DNA from: CAKAHY01 sp963522175 | GTDB taxonomy: Bacteria > Bacillota > Clostridia > Lachnospirales > Lachnospiraceae | Assembly (NCBI GenBank): GCA_963522175.1 | Contig: CAUQXC010000007.1 | Span: forward strand, 1 to 64,000 | Length of the DNA stretch: 64,000 nt | Direction of reading: 5' to 3' | Shown: in pieces, positions 54,022-62,949 of the stretch | How positions within the stretch are numbered: position 1 is the first letter of the stretch | Layout of the letters: each line of letters starts with the position of its first letter | The notes under the pieces: model-generated | The model's input: the letters and a program-made list of their open reading frames with translations, nothing else | Told to the model about the DNA's origin: nothing | The model's database searches: none | Made by a program: the position numbers and the translations under genes

Positions 54022-54660
54022 ATGTCTGATAACAGTATGTACGACAATTTAAGAAAAAATGAGCAAAGAAAAAAAGCAAAAGGCAGCTTTGCTTCCTTAC
54101 TTTTCTTTTATATCATCCCTTTCATTTTGATTAATACGGGAATTTTTTTCTTTGCCACTGCATTGCCTGATTTTGAAATCACGGCTTCCGAGCCTATAGA
54201 CTATAAAACTGTGGATATCGTGATAAGTAAAAAGTCTTTTTTGCCTATAAAAAGCATAAGCGCAAAGCTGGAGGCGGATGACTTGCCGCTCGAGAAAATC
54301 AGTGATAACGTTTATCACGCTACGGTACAATCTAACGGTAACCTCGAAGTCGATGTGGTAGGCATCAACACAATGGAAAAATCTTTTTTTATGTATGTCG
54401 ATTCTCTTGATTTCACAGCCCCTGTAGTCGAAGGAGAGGTAATAAACAACAATATCGTTAATGTAACCTTTGATGATGAGGCTTCCGGCATAGATTTTAA
54501 CAGTATTTATGCGACCGACTTCGTGGGAAACAGAGTAGAACCTAAAAACCTCGATAAGGAGCATCATACCGCAAGCTTTAACTTCAACACCGCAAGTCTA
54601 ACCGTTTATATATCGGATATGGCAGGAAATACGGTAACTGCCCAATTCGTCAATAAATAA
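54022..54660 (+). CDS. hypothetical single-span membrane protein with extracellular beta-rich domain
   Basis: I do not recognise a characterised family for this protein. Residues 1-22 are polar and basic, one membrane span covers about 23-47, and the remaining 165 residues are outside. The outer part looks Ig-like and beta-rich (KTVDIVISKKSFLPIKSISAKL), and its end, DEASGIDFNSIYATDFVGN and VYISDMAGNTVTA, resembles bacterial Ig/cadherin-like segments found in surface proteins. It has its own promoter and GGAGGA site. A structural or sensing role at the envelope is only a guess. Confidence 0.75.
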   Translation: MSDNSMYDNLRKNEQRKKAKGSFASLLFFYIIPFILINTGIFFFATALPDFEITASEPIDYKTVDIVISKKSFLPIKSISAKLEADDLPLEKISDNVYHATVQSNGNLEVDVVGINTMEKSFFMYVDSLDFTAPVVEGEVINNNIVNVTFDDEASGIDFNSIYATDFVGNRVEPKNLDKEHHTASFNFNTASLTVYISDMAGNTVTAQFVNK

Positions 54661-54731
54661 GCAAAATTCTCTTTATTATCCCTCGAATTTCAGTTATAAT
54701 TAAAATATAAAATAGATCGAGGGGTGATTGT

Positions 54732-55790
54732 ATGTCAAATAAATATGTAGCTTATGTCGGTTCATACTCATACACCGGTTCAGCCAAGGGCATAAGTATT
54801 TATGATGTTTGCCTTAGTAAAGGCAGTTTCAAAAAAAGAGGTGAGGTGGAACTTAACAACTCTTCTTATCTCACCTTCAATCCTAAAACACATACTCTTT
54901 ACTCAACTGCCGACGAAGGTATAGTTTCCTTTCACATACATGAGAACGGAACTATAACCAAACTTAACTGTGTAGGCATAAGAGGTATGCGAGGTTGTCA
55001 CTTATCTGTAGACCCTGAGGGAAAATATATTTTCGTTTCGGGTTATCACGACGGAAAACTTACTATGCTTCACCTTAACAAGGACGGTTCCGTGGGTTCC
55101 ATAGCCGAAAATATATACAATAAAGGCCTTGGCTCGATAGCTGAACGTAACTCGAGACCTCATGTCAGTTGTACACGTACAACCCCTGAAGGAAAGTTCG
55201 TTATTTCGGCTGATTTGGGTATAGATCAGGTCAAAATTTACCACTTTGATAAGAAAAACGGCAATCTGCTTTTGGTTGATACCTTGCGTTGCGAGCTTAA
55301 CTCCGCTCCGAGCTTCCTTGAATTTTCAGATGACGGAAGGTTCATGTACCTTATGTATGAAATCAAAAATTGTATAGATGTATTTTCATATTCTTACAGG
55401 GATGGAGATAAGGCACCTTCTTTTGAAAAAATCCAAAGTATTTCATCACTCGGAAACCTTAAGGAAAGCCCTGTTACCGCCGCCACAACCATAACCTTTG
55501 CCAAGGATTTCAAGTATCTTCTTTGCGCAAATGCCGGCGACAATGTTGTAAGCGCTTATGAAAGAGATAGAGAGAGCGGACTTTTAACTTCTATTTTCAC
55601 TCTCCCTATAAGCGGAGATTATCCTAAAGATTTAACGGTTTTCCCTGATGGAAAGCACATAGCTTCGATAAATCACGAAAACGGTACTATAACCTTTTTT
55701 AATGTCGACTTTGAGAAAAGACTCATTACAATGTGTTCAAAAGAATTAAAAGTGAGCCAGCCTAATTGCTGTAAGATATTGGAGGTATAA
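54732..55790 (+). CDS. lactonase-family beta-propeller (6-phosphogluconolactonase YbhE-like)
   Basis: This seven-bladed beta-propeller of the YbhE/lactonase family has 352 residues. It starts KYVAYVGSYSYTGSAKGISIYDV and shows repeated blade motifs FNPKTHTLYSTADEG, VDPEGKYIFVSGYHDG, TTPEGKFVISADLG, FSDDGRFMYLMYE and FPDGKHIASINHENG. Characterised members hydrolyse 6-phosphogluconolactone; many others act on unknown lactones. It is three bases from aroC and shares a transcript with it, although the two reactions are not obviously linked. The ribosome site is GAGGGGTG. Confidence 0.85.
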   Translation: MSNKYVAYVGSYSYTGSAKGISIYDVCLSKGSFKKRGEVELNNSSYLTFNPKTHTLYSTADEGIVSFHIHENGTITKLNCVGIRGMRGCHLSVDPEGKYIFVSGYHDGKLTMLHLNKDGSVGSIAENIYNKGLGSIAERNSRPHVSCTRTTPEGKFVISADLGIDQVKIYHFDKKNGNLLLVDTLRCELNSAPSFLEFSDDGRFMYLMYEIKNCIDVFSYSYRDGDKAPSFEKIQSISSLGNLKESPVTAATTITFAKDFKYLLCANAGDNVVSAYERDRESGLLTSIFTLPISGDYPKDLTVFPDGKHIASINHENGTITFFNVDFEKRLITMCSKELKVSQPNCCKILEV

Positions 55791-55793
55791 GAG

Positions 55794-56894
55794 GTGGCAG
55801 GATCTATATGGGGGGATATATTCAGGGTAAGTACTTTCGGTGAATCGCACGGAGCTGCTATAGGCGCTGTAGTGGACGGCTGTCCGGCAGGTCTGGAGCT
55901 TAGCGAAGGCGATATTCAGGTTTTTCTTGACAGAAGAAAACCCGGGCAAAGCGGCATTACAACGCCGAGAGCGGAGGATGATAAATGTCAAATTTTATCC
56001 GGTGTTTTTGAAGGTAAAACTACGGGAACTCCCATTATGGTTGTTATTCACAATTCAAATCAACGCTCAAGCGATTATTCCGGCATAGCAATGTATTACA
56101 GACCGGGCCATGCCGATTATACATTTGATATGAAATACGGCTTCAGAGATTACAGAGGAGGCGGCAGGTCAAGCGGCAGAGAAACGGCGGCAAGAGTAAT
56201 CGCCGGTGCCATAGCAAGTAAGATACTGGCAAGCTTCGGAGTAAGGGTTCAGGCTTTCACTCAGAGTATAGGACCTGTGAGTGCAAAGCGCTTTGAGCTT
56301 GATGACTGTGCTTCCAATCCGTTTTATATGCCCGACAATCAGGCGGCGGTTATTGCCGCAAACTACTTAAACGGCTTGAAGGAAGAAAAGGATTCGGCAG
56401 GCGGTTTGATTTCCTGTATAGCCACAGGTGTACCCGCAGGTATAGGAGAACCTGTCTTTGACAAGCTGGATGCAAAGCTTGCCCAAGCTATAATCAGTAT
56501 AGGTGCGGTTAAAGGCGTGGAATTCGGTTCGGGTTTTTCAAGTCCTATGCTAAAGGGAAGCGAAAACAACGACAGTTTTTATATGGAAGACGGTTATATC
56601 GCAAAAAGAAGTAACAACAACGGCGGTATCAGCGGAGGTATCAGTGACGGAAGTCCTATATTCCTTACGGCGGCAATCAAACCTACTGCTTCCATCGGCA
56701 AGAAACAGCATACGGTAAATAAATTCGGCGAAGAGATAGAAATAATGATAGAGGGCAGACATGACCCGGTAATAGTACCGAGAGCCGTAGTTGTTGTCGA
56801 AAGCATGACGGCTATAACAATTCTTGACCTTATGCTAAAAAACATGAGTTCAAAAATGGAAAATATATGGAAAGTTTATCCTAAACCCAAATAA
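55794..56894 (+). CDS. aroC: chorismate synthase
   Basis: This enzyme catalyses the last step of the shikimate pathway, converting EPSP to chorismate with reduced FMN. Hallmarks are FGESHGAAIGAVVDGCPAG near the N-terminus, RPGHADYTFDMKYGFRDYRGGGRSSGRETAARV in the middle, and GISGGISDG with GRHDPVIVPRAVVVVESM at the C-terminus. Length 366 aa is usual. It starts with GTG at 55794, supported by GGAGG eight bases upstream. A long imperfect terminator hairpin follows. Confidence 0.97.
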   Translation: MAGSIWGDIFRVSTFGESHGAAIGAVVDGCPAGLELSEGDIQVFLDRRKPGQSGITTPRAEDDKCQILSGVFEGKTTGTPIMVVIHNSNQRSSDYSGIAMYYRPGHADYTFDMKYGFRDYRGGGRSSGRETAARVIAGAIASKILASFGVRVQAFTQSIGPVSAKRFELDDCASNPFYMPDNQAAVIAANYLNGLKEEKDSAGGLISCIATGVPAGIGEPVFDKLDAKLAQAIISIGAVKGVEFGSGFSSPMLKGSENNDSFYMEDGYIAKRSNNNGGISGGISDGSPIFLTAAIKPTASIGKKQHTVNKFGEEIEIMIEGRHDPVIVPRAVVVVESMTAITILDLMLKNMSSKMENIWKVYPKPK

Positions 56895-56899
56895 AATAA

Positions 56900-56960
56900 G
56901 CACGCTTACGTCGATTTTAAAAGTCAAACTTTTTTATATCGAGGCAAGCGTGCCTTTTTA
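56900..56960. terminator. bidirectional terminator between aroC and the pseudouridine synthase gene
   Basis: GCACGCTT and AAGCGTGC, extended inward to TCGAT / ATCGA with two mismatches, form a long stem (56900-56953). It is followed by CTTTTTATTT on the plus strand. It lies between two converging stops and probably serves both. Confidence 0.8.
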
Positions 56961-57677
56961 TTTAAATTTATCCCACAAACCGCCCTTAGGCTCGTACACA
57001 AATTCCATCTTCTTTCTCTTTGTTGGATGCACAAATTCCAAAAAATAAGAGGCAAGCATAATATCCTTTTGCCCCGCCCTTTTTGCAAGTTCAAGGTAGT
57101 AGTCCTCTTCACAGTATTTTCTGTCTCCGAGTATGGCATATCCCCGGCTTGCAAGCTGCACCCTTATCTGGTGAAAGCGTCCGGTTTCAAGCTCTATATC
57201 AAGGTAAGACAGGTACTTATCCCTATCTTCTTCCCTACTTTCAGGAAAAAGCTCTTCAACTTTCGGACTTTTTATCAGACTATATTTAAGGCAGGCTTTT
57301 TTAGCTCCTTCTTCGCTTCTTTCCACCACCTTCGCTATCCGTTTTTTACCGTCTTTAATCAAGTAATCTTCAAGTTTTCCACATTTATCCACAAGTTTTC
57401 CACAAGTTATACACCTGTATTTTTTTACCGTCATGCGCTCTCTAAACTGTGTATTTAAGCCATTTGTAGATATTTTATTTTTTCCGAAAACCATTAATCC
57501 GCTTACAGGCTTGTCAAGTCTGTGGATAAGTCCTACATAAGTATCCTCATTATTTTTTGCCCGATAATTCCTAATAAGACTTAACATATCCTGCCGAAGT
57601 CCCATTGAGCCTTGTGCCTCTATTCCCGCTTCCTTAAGTACCACCAGAATATCGGCATCTTCATAAATGATATTCAT
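56958..57677 (-). CDS. RluA-family RNA pseudouridine synthase
   Basis: This enzyme isomerises uridine to pseudouridine in rRNA or tRNA. The catalytic motif GLIHRLDKPVSGLMVFGKN carries the essential Asp near residue 54. The family's C-terminal motif is ELETGRFHQIRVQLASRGYAILGDRKY. Length 239 aa is short because no S4 domain is present, as in the YlyB-lacking or TruC-like branch. The target RNA position cannot be told. It starts 5 bp after the GIY-YIG gene and is probably co-transcribed. Confidence 0.93.
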   Translation of the reverse strand: MNIIYEDADILVVLKEAGIEAQGSMGLRQDMLSLIRNYRAKNNEDTYVGLIHRLDKPVSGLMVFGKNKISTNGLNTQFRERMTVKKYRCITCGKLVDKCGKLEDYLIKDGKKRIAKVVERSEEGAKKACLKYSLIKSPKVEELFPESREEDRDKYLSYLDIELETGRFHQIRVQLASRGYAILGDRKYCEEDYYLELAKRAGQKDIMLASYFLEFVHPTKRKKMEFVYEPKGGLWDKFK

Positions 57678-57682
57678 AAATT

Positions 57683-57958
57683 TTACCCTTTTTTATTTTT
57701 ACCTTCTATAAGCTCAAGCTTCTTGCTTCTGCTCAGTTTCTTTATGGCACACTCCCGCTTCATCGCTTCCGCCTTTGTCTCATATTCTTCAAAATACACA
57801 AGCTCAACCGGCAACCTCGCCTTTGTATACTTTGCCGCCTTTCCGAGCTTGTGGTTTCTAAGTCTCTTTTCTATATCGTTTGTCCAACCGCAGTACAAAC
57901 TGCCGTCATTGCAGCGCAGTAAATATGTAAATGCTTTATTTTCCACTCCAAGCTCCAA
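57683..57958 (-). CDS. GIY-YIG domain protein (YhbQ-like)
   Basis: This small protein of 91 residues consists of one GIY-YIG nuclease-like domain. The N-terminus has TYLLRCNDGSLYCGWTNDIEKRLRNH, in which the usual GIY-YIG residues appear as TYLL-LYCG, with the conserved Arg in RLRNH. YEEY-like FEEYETKAEAMKRECAIKKLS supplies the Glu region. Relatives (YhbQ, UPF0213) are linked to DNA damage tolerance, but function is not settled. Confidence 0.9.
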   Translation of the reverse strand: MELGVENKAFTYLLRCNDGSLYCGWTNDIEKRLRNHKLGKAAKYTKARLPVELVYFEEYETKAEAMKRECAIKKLSRSKKLELIEGKNKKG

Positions 57959-57971
57959 ATCTCATAAATAT

Positions 57972-57990
57972 AGAGGGCATAAAGCCCTCT
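57972..57990 (-). terminator. short hairpin after cysE
   Basis: AGAGGGC and GCCCTCT form a perfect 7-bp stem with a 5-base loop immediately after the cysE stop. The downstream minus-strand sequence is only moderately T-rich (CTATATTTA), so read-through into the GIY-YIG gene is likely. Confidence 0.55.
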
Positions 57991-57991
57991 T

Positions 57992-58627
57992 TTATTCCTT
58001 CAGATTATTTTCTTCCAGTTTTTTCAGTTTCTCTTTAAGCTCATCTATCTGTTCCTGAACACTCGCAAAGTCGGATCTTTGTATACATTCATCCTTTAAA
58101 ACGGAAACTCCGTCAATTTTTACGGGCTTTGCGGGTATACCGGCAGCGGTCACATTGGTACCTATAGGCTTTAAAAGTACCGCATTTGCCGCAATTTTAC
58201 TGTTATCTCCCACTTCAAAGGAGCCTAAAATCTTCGCTCCGGCACCTACTGTAACATTTTTTCCCAAAGTCGGATGTCGTTTTCCTTTTGCGGTTCCCAC
58301 ACCTCCGAGAGTCACTCCCTGATATATGGTGCAGTCATCTCCGACGACCGCAGTTTCTCCTATAACAACTCCGGTTCCGTGGTCTATGAGTATACCCTTT
58401 CCTATCACGGCACCGGGATGTATCTCTATCAATGTAAAGAAACGTGATATTTGTGAAATGAGCCTTGCTATAAAAAACAGCTTTCTTTTATAAAACCAAT
58501 GAGCAAATCTATGGGCTATTATGGCATGCAAGCCCTGATACAACAAAAGTACTTCTATGCTTGATCTTGCAGCCGGATCTCTTTTTTTTATGGCATCTAT
58601 GTCATGCATTATGTCATGTATTATCAT
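57992..58627 (-). CDS. cysE: serine O-acetyltransferase
   Basis: This enzyme makes O-acetylserine, the precursor for cysteine. The N-terminal helices (DPAARSSIEVLLLYQGLHAIIAHRFAHWFYKRK) lead to the left-handed beta-helix hexapeptide repeats (EIHPGAVIGKGILIDHGTGVVIGETAVVGDDC, TLGGVGTAKGKRHPTLG), including the catalytic His and Asp in DHGTG. Length is about 211 aa. ATG 58627, close behind GAGGTG, is a little better than ATG 58639. A Lys/Glu-rich coil forms the C-terminus. It supplies sulfur assimilation, so it may matter alongside the sulfatase and ABC system, although it is far away. Confidence 0.95.
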   Translation of the reverse strand: MIIHDIMHDIDAIKKRDPAARSSIEVLLLYQGLHAIIAHRFAHWFYKRKLFFIARLISQISRFFTLIEIHPGAVIGKGILIDHGTGVVIGETAVVGDDCTIYQGVTLGGVGTAKGKRHPTLGKNVTVGAGAKILGSFEVGDNSKIAANAVLLKPIGTNVTAAGIPAKPVKIDGVSVLKDECIQRSDFASVQEQIDELKEKLKKLEENNLKE

Positions 58628-58655
58628 TTTACACCTCATTAAGGATTTTATGTTT

Positions 58656-59453
58656 TTAAATAATCTCCAGCTCTTTCATTGCATATTCTATACCGTCTTC
58701 CAAGACCTTTTTACTTATAAAAGTGGCATATTCCCTAAGACCTTCATCATGCTCAGCCAAAAGTATTCTGTTTTTTACACCGCAATTAAACATTGTAAGG
58801 TCGTTCATACTGTCGCCGAACACATAAGCTTCTTCTTTAGGTATATTGTAATATTCAAGAACCTTCAGCAAGGCACTTCCTTTTGAATTGTTTTTAGGAA
58901 CAAATTCAAAGAAATAATCGCCCCTGTCTATAAATTCAAAACCGCTCGCAAGCTTTACAAATTCATCAAGATTTTCCCTGTTGTTTCTGTCACATAAAAC
59001 ACAAAACTTATCAAAGGAATAGCTCTCGTCATTAAAGGCGTCCAATTTTATCTCGCACCACTCGGAAATGATATCATATAACTTTTCCATGCCCGGATAC
59101 TTAAAAGGTCTGCCCGGAAAATAGGCTCTCTTTTCTTCTTCAAGTATAGCCATAAGCTCGTACTTTTTTAACGCTCTTTTTATCTTATTTGCTTCTTCCA
59201 AGGATACTGTATTTTTATATACGGTTTTTCCGTCCAATACAATCTGTGTTCCGCAACCGCATAAGATTCCGTCGGCATTTATCTTCTCATCCACACCGTT
59301 AAGCATGCACCTGACTCTTCCCGAATTTATAAAAACCTTATGCCCTTTTTCCTTCGCTTTTTTTATAGCCGATACGGCACTTGGCGGAATTTCTTTTGTT
59401 TTATCATCCACCAAGGTACCGTCCACATCAAAAAATAATGCTTTTATCGCCAT
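58656..59453 (-). CDS. HAD-superfamily (Cof-type) phosphatase
   Basis: This cytoplasmic sugar-phosphate or nucleotide phosphatase has 265 residues. Motif I FFDVDGTLVDD carries the nucleophile Asp9 and Asp11. Motif II is in FINSGR, and the Cof-type cap covers about residues 80-185. Motif III/IV is KGSALLKVLEYYNIPKEEAYVFGDSMNDLTMF. The substrate is not predictable. It sits between cysE and the foldase lipoprotein, 16 and 10 bp away, probably in one operon. Confidence 0.93.
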   Translation of the reverse strand: MAIKALFFDVDGTLVDDKTKEIPPSAVSAIKKAKEKGHKVFINSGRVRCMLNGVDEKINADGILCGCGTQIVLDGKTVYKNTVSLEEANKIKRALKKYELMAILEEEKRAYFPGRPFKYPGMEKLYDIISEWCEIKLDAFNDESYSFDKFCVLCDRNNRENLDEFVKLASGFEFIDRGDYFFEFVPKNNSKGSALLKVLEYYNIPKEEAYVFGDSMNDLTMFNCGVKNRILLAEHDEGLREYATFISKKVLEDGIEYAMKELEII

Positions 59454-59463
59454 GTGCTTTCCT

Positions 59464-60639
59464 TTAATTAGCTGTCGTTTCCTGAGTTTCTACCGCACCC
59501 GTTTCAAGCTGATCATAATTTCTTTCCGTCTTTGTTGCATTACTTACAAGATAATTTAAAACTGCACGGTCCATAGCAGCTTCTTCAACTGCATCCGCGC
59601 CGTACTGAGTTTTGAGTTCTTCCAAAGTAGCTCCGCCACCTCTATATTCAACCACATATTCGTAATCCGCATCGGTAACTTTGATTTTTGCCTGTTTTAT
59701 AAGCTCTTCCTTAACAAGCTTTACCTTAACTATATCCAAAGCGGCATTTTTAAAATCCTCTTCAAATTGCTCTTTAGTTCTTCCGTACATCTGCATTAAG
59801 GCTTCAGGCTCCATATTATACATTGCGGCTGTATTATTAAACATTTCAACCTGGAGGCTCTTTTCATATTCTACAGCCTCCGGATTAGGCTCTATCTTAG
59901 AGTCCGCTATAAGAAGCTGTAAGGCATCCTCTTCTTCCATTCTTTCCTTTTGGTATCTTCTTTCCTTTTCCAAATCTTCCTTTATTGCCGTTTTGAACTC
60001 GGCAACAGTTTTGTACTTGTCTCCCGTATACTCTGCAACCCATTCATCTGTGAGCTTTGCTTCTATCTTGGATTTAAGCGCATTTAAAGTAACCGTAAAT
60101 ACAACATCCTTGCCTGCAAGCTCTTCTGCCGGATAGTCTTTAGGGAATGTCAAAGGAATATCCTTTTTATCCCCTATATTCATACCTACTACTCCCTCTT
60201 CAAAGCCCGGAATAAAGGAATTGCTGCCAAGCTCCAAATCAAAACCCTGAGAGCTTCCTCCTTCAAATGCCACTCCGTCCTTTTTTCCTTCAAAATCTAT
60301 ATTTGCGACATCTCCCATGGCTGCCGCTCTTCCTGTGATATCTTCATACTTGGTACTTGTTTCCAGCATCGACTTCAGCTCATTTTCAACATCTTCATCG
60401 CTTACCTTGATACTGTCTTCGCTGTCGACACTGAGCTCTATTCCCTTGTACTTACCGAGCGTAACCTTACCGTAAGACTCCGGCTTTTCAAGCTTTACTT
60501 CCGAAGCTGTAGCAGTTTCCTCGACTGCAGTGCTTTCTTCCGTTTTTGTTTCCGTATTTGCAGCCTTGCCGCATGCACCGATACTTACAAGAGCCAAGCT
60601 CGCCATAATCATCATAAGTGCCTTTTTTGTCTTTCTCAT
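59464..60639 (-). CDS. trigger-factor-like FKBP peptidyl-prolyl isomerase lipoprotein
   Basis: This is an exported version of trigger factor. The lipoprotein signal MRKTKKALMMIMASLALVSIGAC places the lipidated Cys at residue 23, followed by a Thr/Glu-rich linker. The FKBP domain lies at about 100-195 (AMGDVANIDFEGKKDGVAFEGG, then GFEEGVVGMNIGDKKDIPLTFPKDYP). The trigger-factor C-terminal helical arms lie at about 200-375. The ribosome-binding N-domain of cytoplasmic trigger factor is replaced by the lipid anchor. It should help proteins fold outside the membrane, as PrsA does; the giant wall adhesin is one possible client. 391 aa. Confidence 0.93.
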   Translation of the reverse strand: MRKTKKALMMIMASLALVSIGACGKAANTETKTEESTAVEETATASEVKLEKPESYGKVTLGKYKGIELSVDSEDSIKVSDEDVENELKSMLETSTKYEDITGRAAAMGDVANIDFEGKKDGVAFEGGSSQGFDLELGSNSFIPGFEEGVVGMNIGDKKDIPLTFPKDYPAEELAGKDVVFTVTLNALKSKIEAKLTDEWVAEYTGDKYKTVAEFKTAIKEDLEKERRYQKERMEEEDALQLLIADSKIEPNPEAVEYEKSLQVEMFNNTAAMYNMEPEALMQMYGRTKEQFEEDFKNAALDIVKVKLVKEELIKQAKIKVTDADYEYVVEYRGGGATLEELKTQYGADAVEEAAMDRAVLNYLVSNATKTERNYDQLETGAVETQETTAN

Positions 60640-60665
60640 AATTTTTTCTACCTCTTTATTACCTT

Positions 60666-62060
60666 TTATTTTTCTTCATAGAATGCTTTAAAAGCAAGAT
60701 ATGTATTATATACATCCAGTTTACTCGATACTTCAAACGGAGAATGCATGGAGATTATAGGAACTCCCAAATCCACAACATCTATGTTAAGAGCGGCAAC
60801 ATACTGTGCAACCGTTCCGCCTCCGCCTACATCAACGGCACCGAGCTCGCCTATCTGCCAATATACACCTGCCTTATCCATTATGCCTATAATTTTTGAC
60901 ATAAATTCCGCGCTTGCATCCGATGAGCTGTATTTACCGCCTACTCCCGTGTATTTTGTCAATACACAACCATGGTTCAAATAGCAGGAGTTTTGTGCCT
61001 CGTAAGCATCTGCAAAAACAGGGTCATAAGCCGCATTTACATCTGATGAAAGACAGGAAGATTTCTCGCAGACCTCTTTTATATCAACACCCGCATTATC
61101 ACAGAGCTTTCCTATGTAATCGTATACATAATGAGAATTAAGACCCGTATTGCCCATACTGCCTATCTCTTCCTTATCTGTAAGTATGGTAACAGTTGTA
61201 TACTTAGGTTTTTTGCACTCAAGCTCAGCCATCAAAGCCGTGTAGGCACAAACTCTGTCATCCTGTCCGTAAGCGCCTATCAAAGACCTGTCAAAGCCTA
61301 TGTCTCTTGCTTTGTTTGCAGGAACGGCTTCAATCTCAGCTCTTGCAAAATCCCTCTCACAAATACCGTACTTTTCATTCAATATAGAAAGTACCATAAG
61401 CTTAAACTCTTCTTTTATATCCTTACCGTCAAAAGGAAGGGAACCGAGCATAATGTTTAATTCCTCTCCTTTTATACCTTCAGAAAGCTTTCTTTGGTTC
61501 TGATTTGCGGAAAGATGCGGAAGCAAATCGCTTATGTAGAATACCGGATCCTTCTCGTCTTCACCGATAACTATATCTACACTGCTGCCGTCTTTTTTTA
61601 TAACGATTCCGTGCAATGCCAAAGGCAGAGTAACCCACTGATACTTTTTAATACCGCCGTAATAATGGGTTTTGAAATATGCCAACTCCTCCTTTTCATA
61701 CAGAGGATTAGGCTTCAGATCAAGTCTCGGAGAATCTATATGTGCTCCGTTTATTCTGAGACCCTCGCTTAAAGCCTCCTTACCGAAGGTTGTAGCTATT
61801 ATGGCTTTTTTTCTGTTTACGCTGTAAACCTTGTCTCCGGCTTTATACTTTTTTGCCTTGTCGAAAGGCTTATACCCCTTTGCTTCAAGAGCTTTTACGG
61901 CATAACGTACACACTCTCTTTCAGTCTTTCCCTTATCAAGAAATTCCTTGTAGCCCTCGGCAAAAACAGCCGCCTTTTCTATCTGCTTCCTGTCCTCTTT
62001 TGCTATATGAGGACAAGACCAAGTCAAATCTTTAACTATATCCTTTGTCTTTTTATCCAT
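60666..62060 (-). CDS. M18 family aminopeptidase
   Basis: This zinc aminopeptidase removes N-terminal residues from peptides in the cytoplasm. Metal ligands appear in INGAHIDSPRLDLKPNP, in DKEEIGSMGNTG and in DVNAAYDP; the C-terminal His lies in ISMHSPFEVSSKLDVY. Length 464 aa matches the family (DNPEP/ApeA-like). It lies 14 bp after the S1-domain gene and 26 bp before the foldase lipoprotein gene. Assignment to family M18 is firm; specificity for acidic residues is not provable here. Confidence 0.95.
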   Translation of the reverse strand: MDKKTKDIVKDLTWSCPHIAKEDRKQIEKAAVFAEGYKEFLDKGKTERECVRYAVKALEAKGYKPFDKAKKYKAGDKVYSVNRKKAIIATTFGKEALSEGLRINGAHIDSPRLDLKPNPLYEKEELAYFKTHYYGGIKKYQWVTLPLALHGIVIKKDGSSVDIVIGEDEKDPVFYISDLLPHLSANQNQRKLSEGIKGEELNIMLGSLPFDGKDIKEEFKLMVLSILNEKYGICERDFARAEIEAVPANKARDIGFDRSLIGAYGQDDRVCAYTALMAELECKKPKYTTVTILTDKEEIGSMGNTGLNSHYVYDYIGKLCDNAGVDIKEVCEKSSCLSSDVNAAYDPVFADAYEAQNSCYLNHGCVLTKYTGVGGKYSSSDASAEFMSKIIGIMDKAGVYWQIGELGAVDVGGGGTVAQYVAALNIDVVDLGVPIISMHSPFEVSSKLDVYNTYLAFKAFYEEK

Positions 62061-62074
62061 TCAGACTTTCCTCC

Positions 62075-62776
62075 TTATTCAGAAAATTTAAAGCCCTTAA
62101 GTAAATCTCCCAGCGAACTTGTTGCTTTACCGTTTTCCTTATATTCAAATACTTCTTCGTCCTTTTCAAACTCTCCCGGCTTTGTTTCAAGAACTTTCTT
62201 TGACAAAGAAATCTTTGAGTTTTCTATACCTATGACCTGAACTCTTACGGTATCGCCCTCTTTTAAAACAACTCCCGGATGTTTAATCCTTGTGTGAGAA
62301 ATCTGGGATATATGCAACAAACCGCTGAGTCCGTTCCCCAAGTCTACAAAAGCGCCGTAGTCTTTAAGGCTTTCCACCTTACCGTCTATTGTGTCGCCTA
62401 CATGCACACTCTCAAGCTTTTTCTTTGCTTCCTCTTTTTTTGCTTTTTCTTCAAGCTCTCTATGGCTTAATACAAGCTTTTTGTTTGTCTCGTCAGCCGT
62501 AATGATAACTACATCAAGGCTTTTTCCCTGATAGTCTTCAAGATTCTCGACATACGAGCTTGAAAGCTGACTTGCAGGTATAAAAGCACGTACTTCTTCA
62601 AGATGGGTTACGACTCCGCCTTTTACAACCTCTGTTACCTTTACTCTGTGAACCGTTTTATTGTTCTTATCTTCCTCAAACTTCTCCCATTTTGAGGCAT
62701 CAGGGTCGTTGTACTGCTTCATATCCTTAAATGATTCCTCAATTTCTTTTTCAAAATCTTTCATACTTTCTTCCAT
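62075..62776 (-). CDS. S1-domain RNA-binding protein (RpsA-like)
   Basis: This protein has two S1 OB-fold domains: about residues 40-105 (VHRVKVTEVVKGGVVTHLEEVRAFIPASQLSS) and 125-195 (GDTIDGKVESLKDYGAFVDLGNGLSGLLHISQIS). The second is the better match, and the first lacks several usual aromatic residues. A charged helical N-terminus and a short C-terminal tail flank them. Low-GC Gram-positive S1-like proteins with few repeats bind mRNA and may aid translation. Length is 233 aa. Confidence 0.92.
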   Translation of the reverse strand: MEESMKDFEKEIEESFKDMKQYNDPDASKWEKFEEDKNNKTVHRVKVTEVVKGGVVTHLEEVRAFIPASQLSSSYVENLEDYQGKSLDVVIITADETNKKLVLSHRELEEKAKKEEAKKKLESVHVGDTIDGKVESLKDYGAFVDLGNGLSGLLHISQISHTRIKHPGVVLKEGDTVRVQVIGIENSKISLSKKVLETKPGEFEKDEEVFEYKENGKATSSLGDLLKGFKFSE

Positions 62777-62911
62777 GATAAAACTTCCTTTCCGACAGCC
62801 CCAAATTTTGTGACAAGGCTATATATAATCTATATTCTATCATATATTCAGCCATCTGTGCCAAAAAAAATAAAAGTTCACACTTTTTTTAAAAAAATTA
62901 TAAACAAAAAG

Positions 62912-62944
62912 CGGCATAAGGGGTATTTCTACCGACTTATGCCG
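62912..62944. terminator. terminator of rubrerythrin
   Basis: CGGCATAAG and CTTATGCCG form a perfect 9-bp stem just after the rubrerythrin stop. T-runs follow on both strands (CTTTTTG on the minus strand). Confidence 0.85.
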
Positions 62945-62949
62945 TCTTT

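Noticed and set aside
54680..54723. CCCTCGA / TCGAGGG stem that could hide the ribosome site of the lactonase gene
   Set aside because: The probable TATAAT (54695-54700) lies between the arms, so the normal transcript would lack the left arm. It could only form in read-through RNA.
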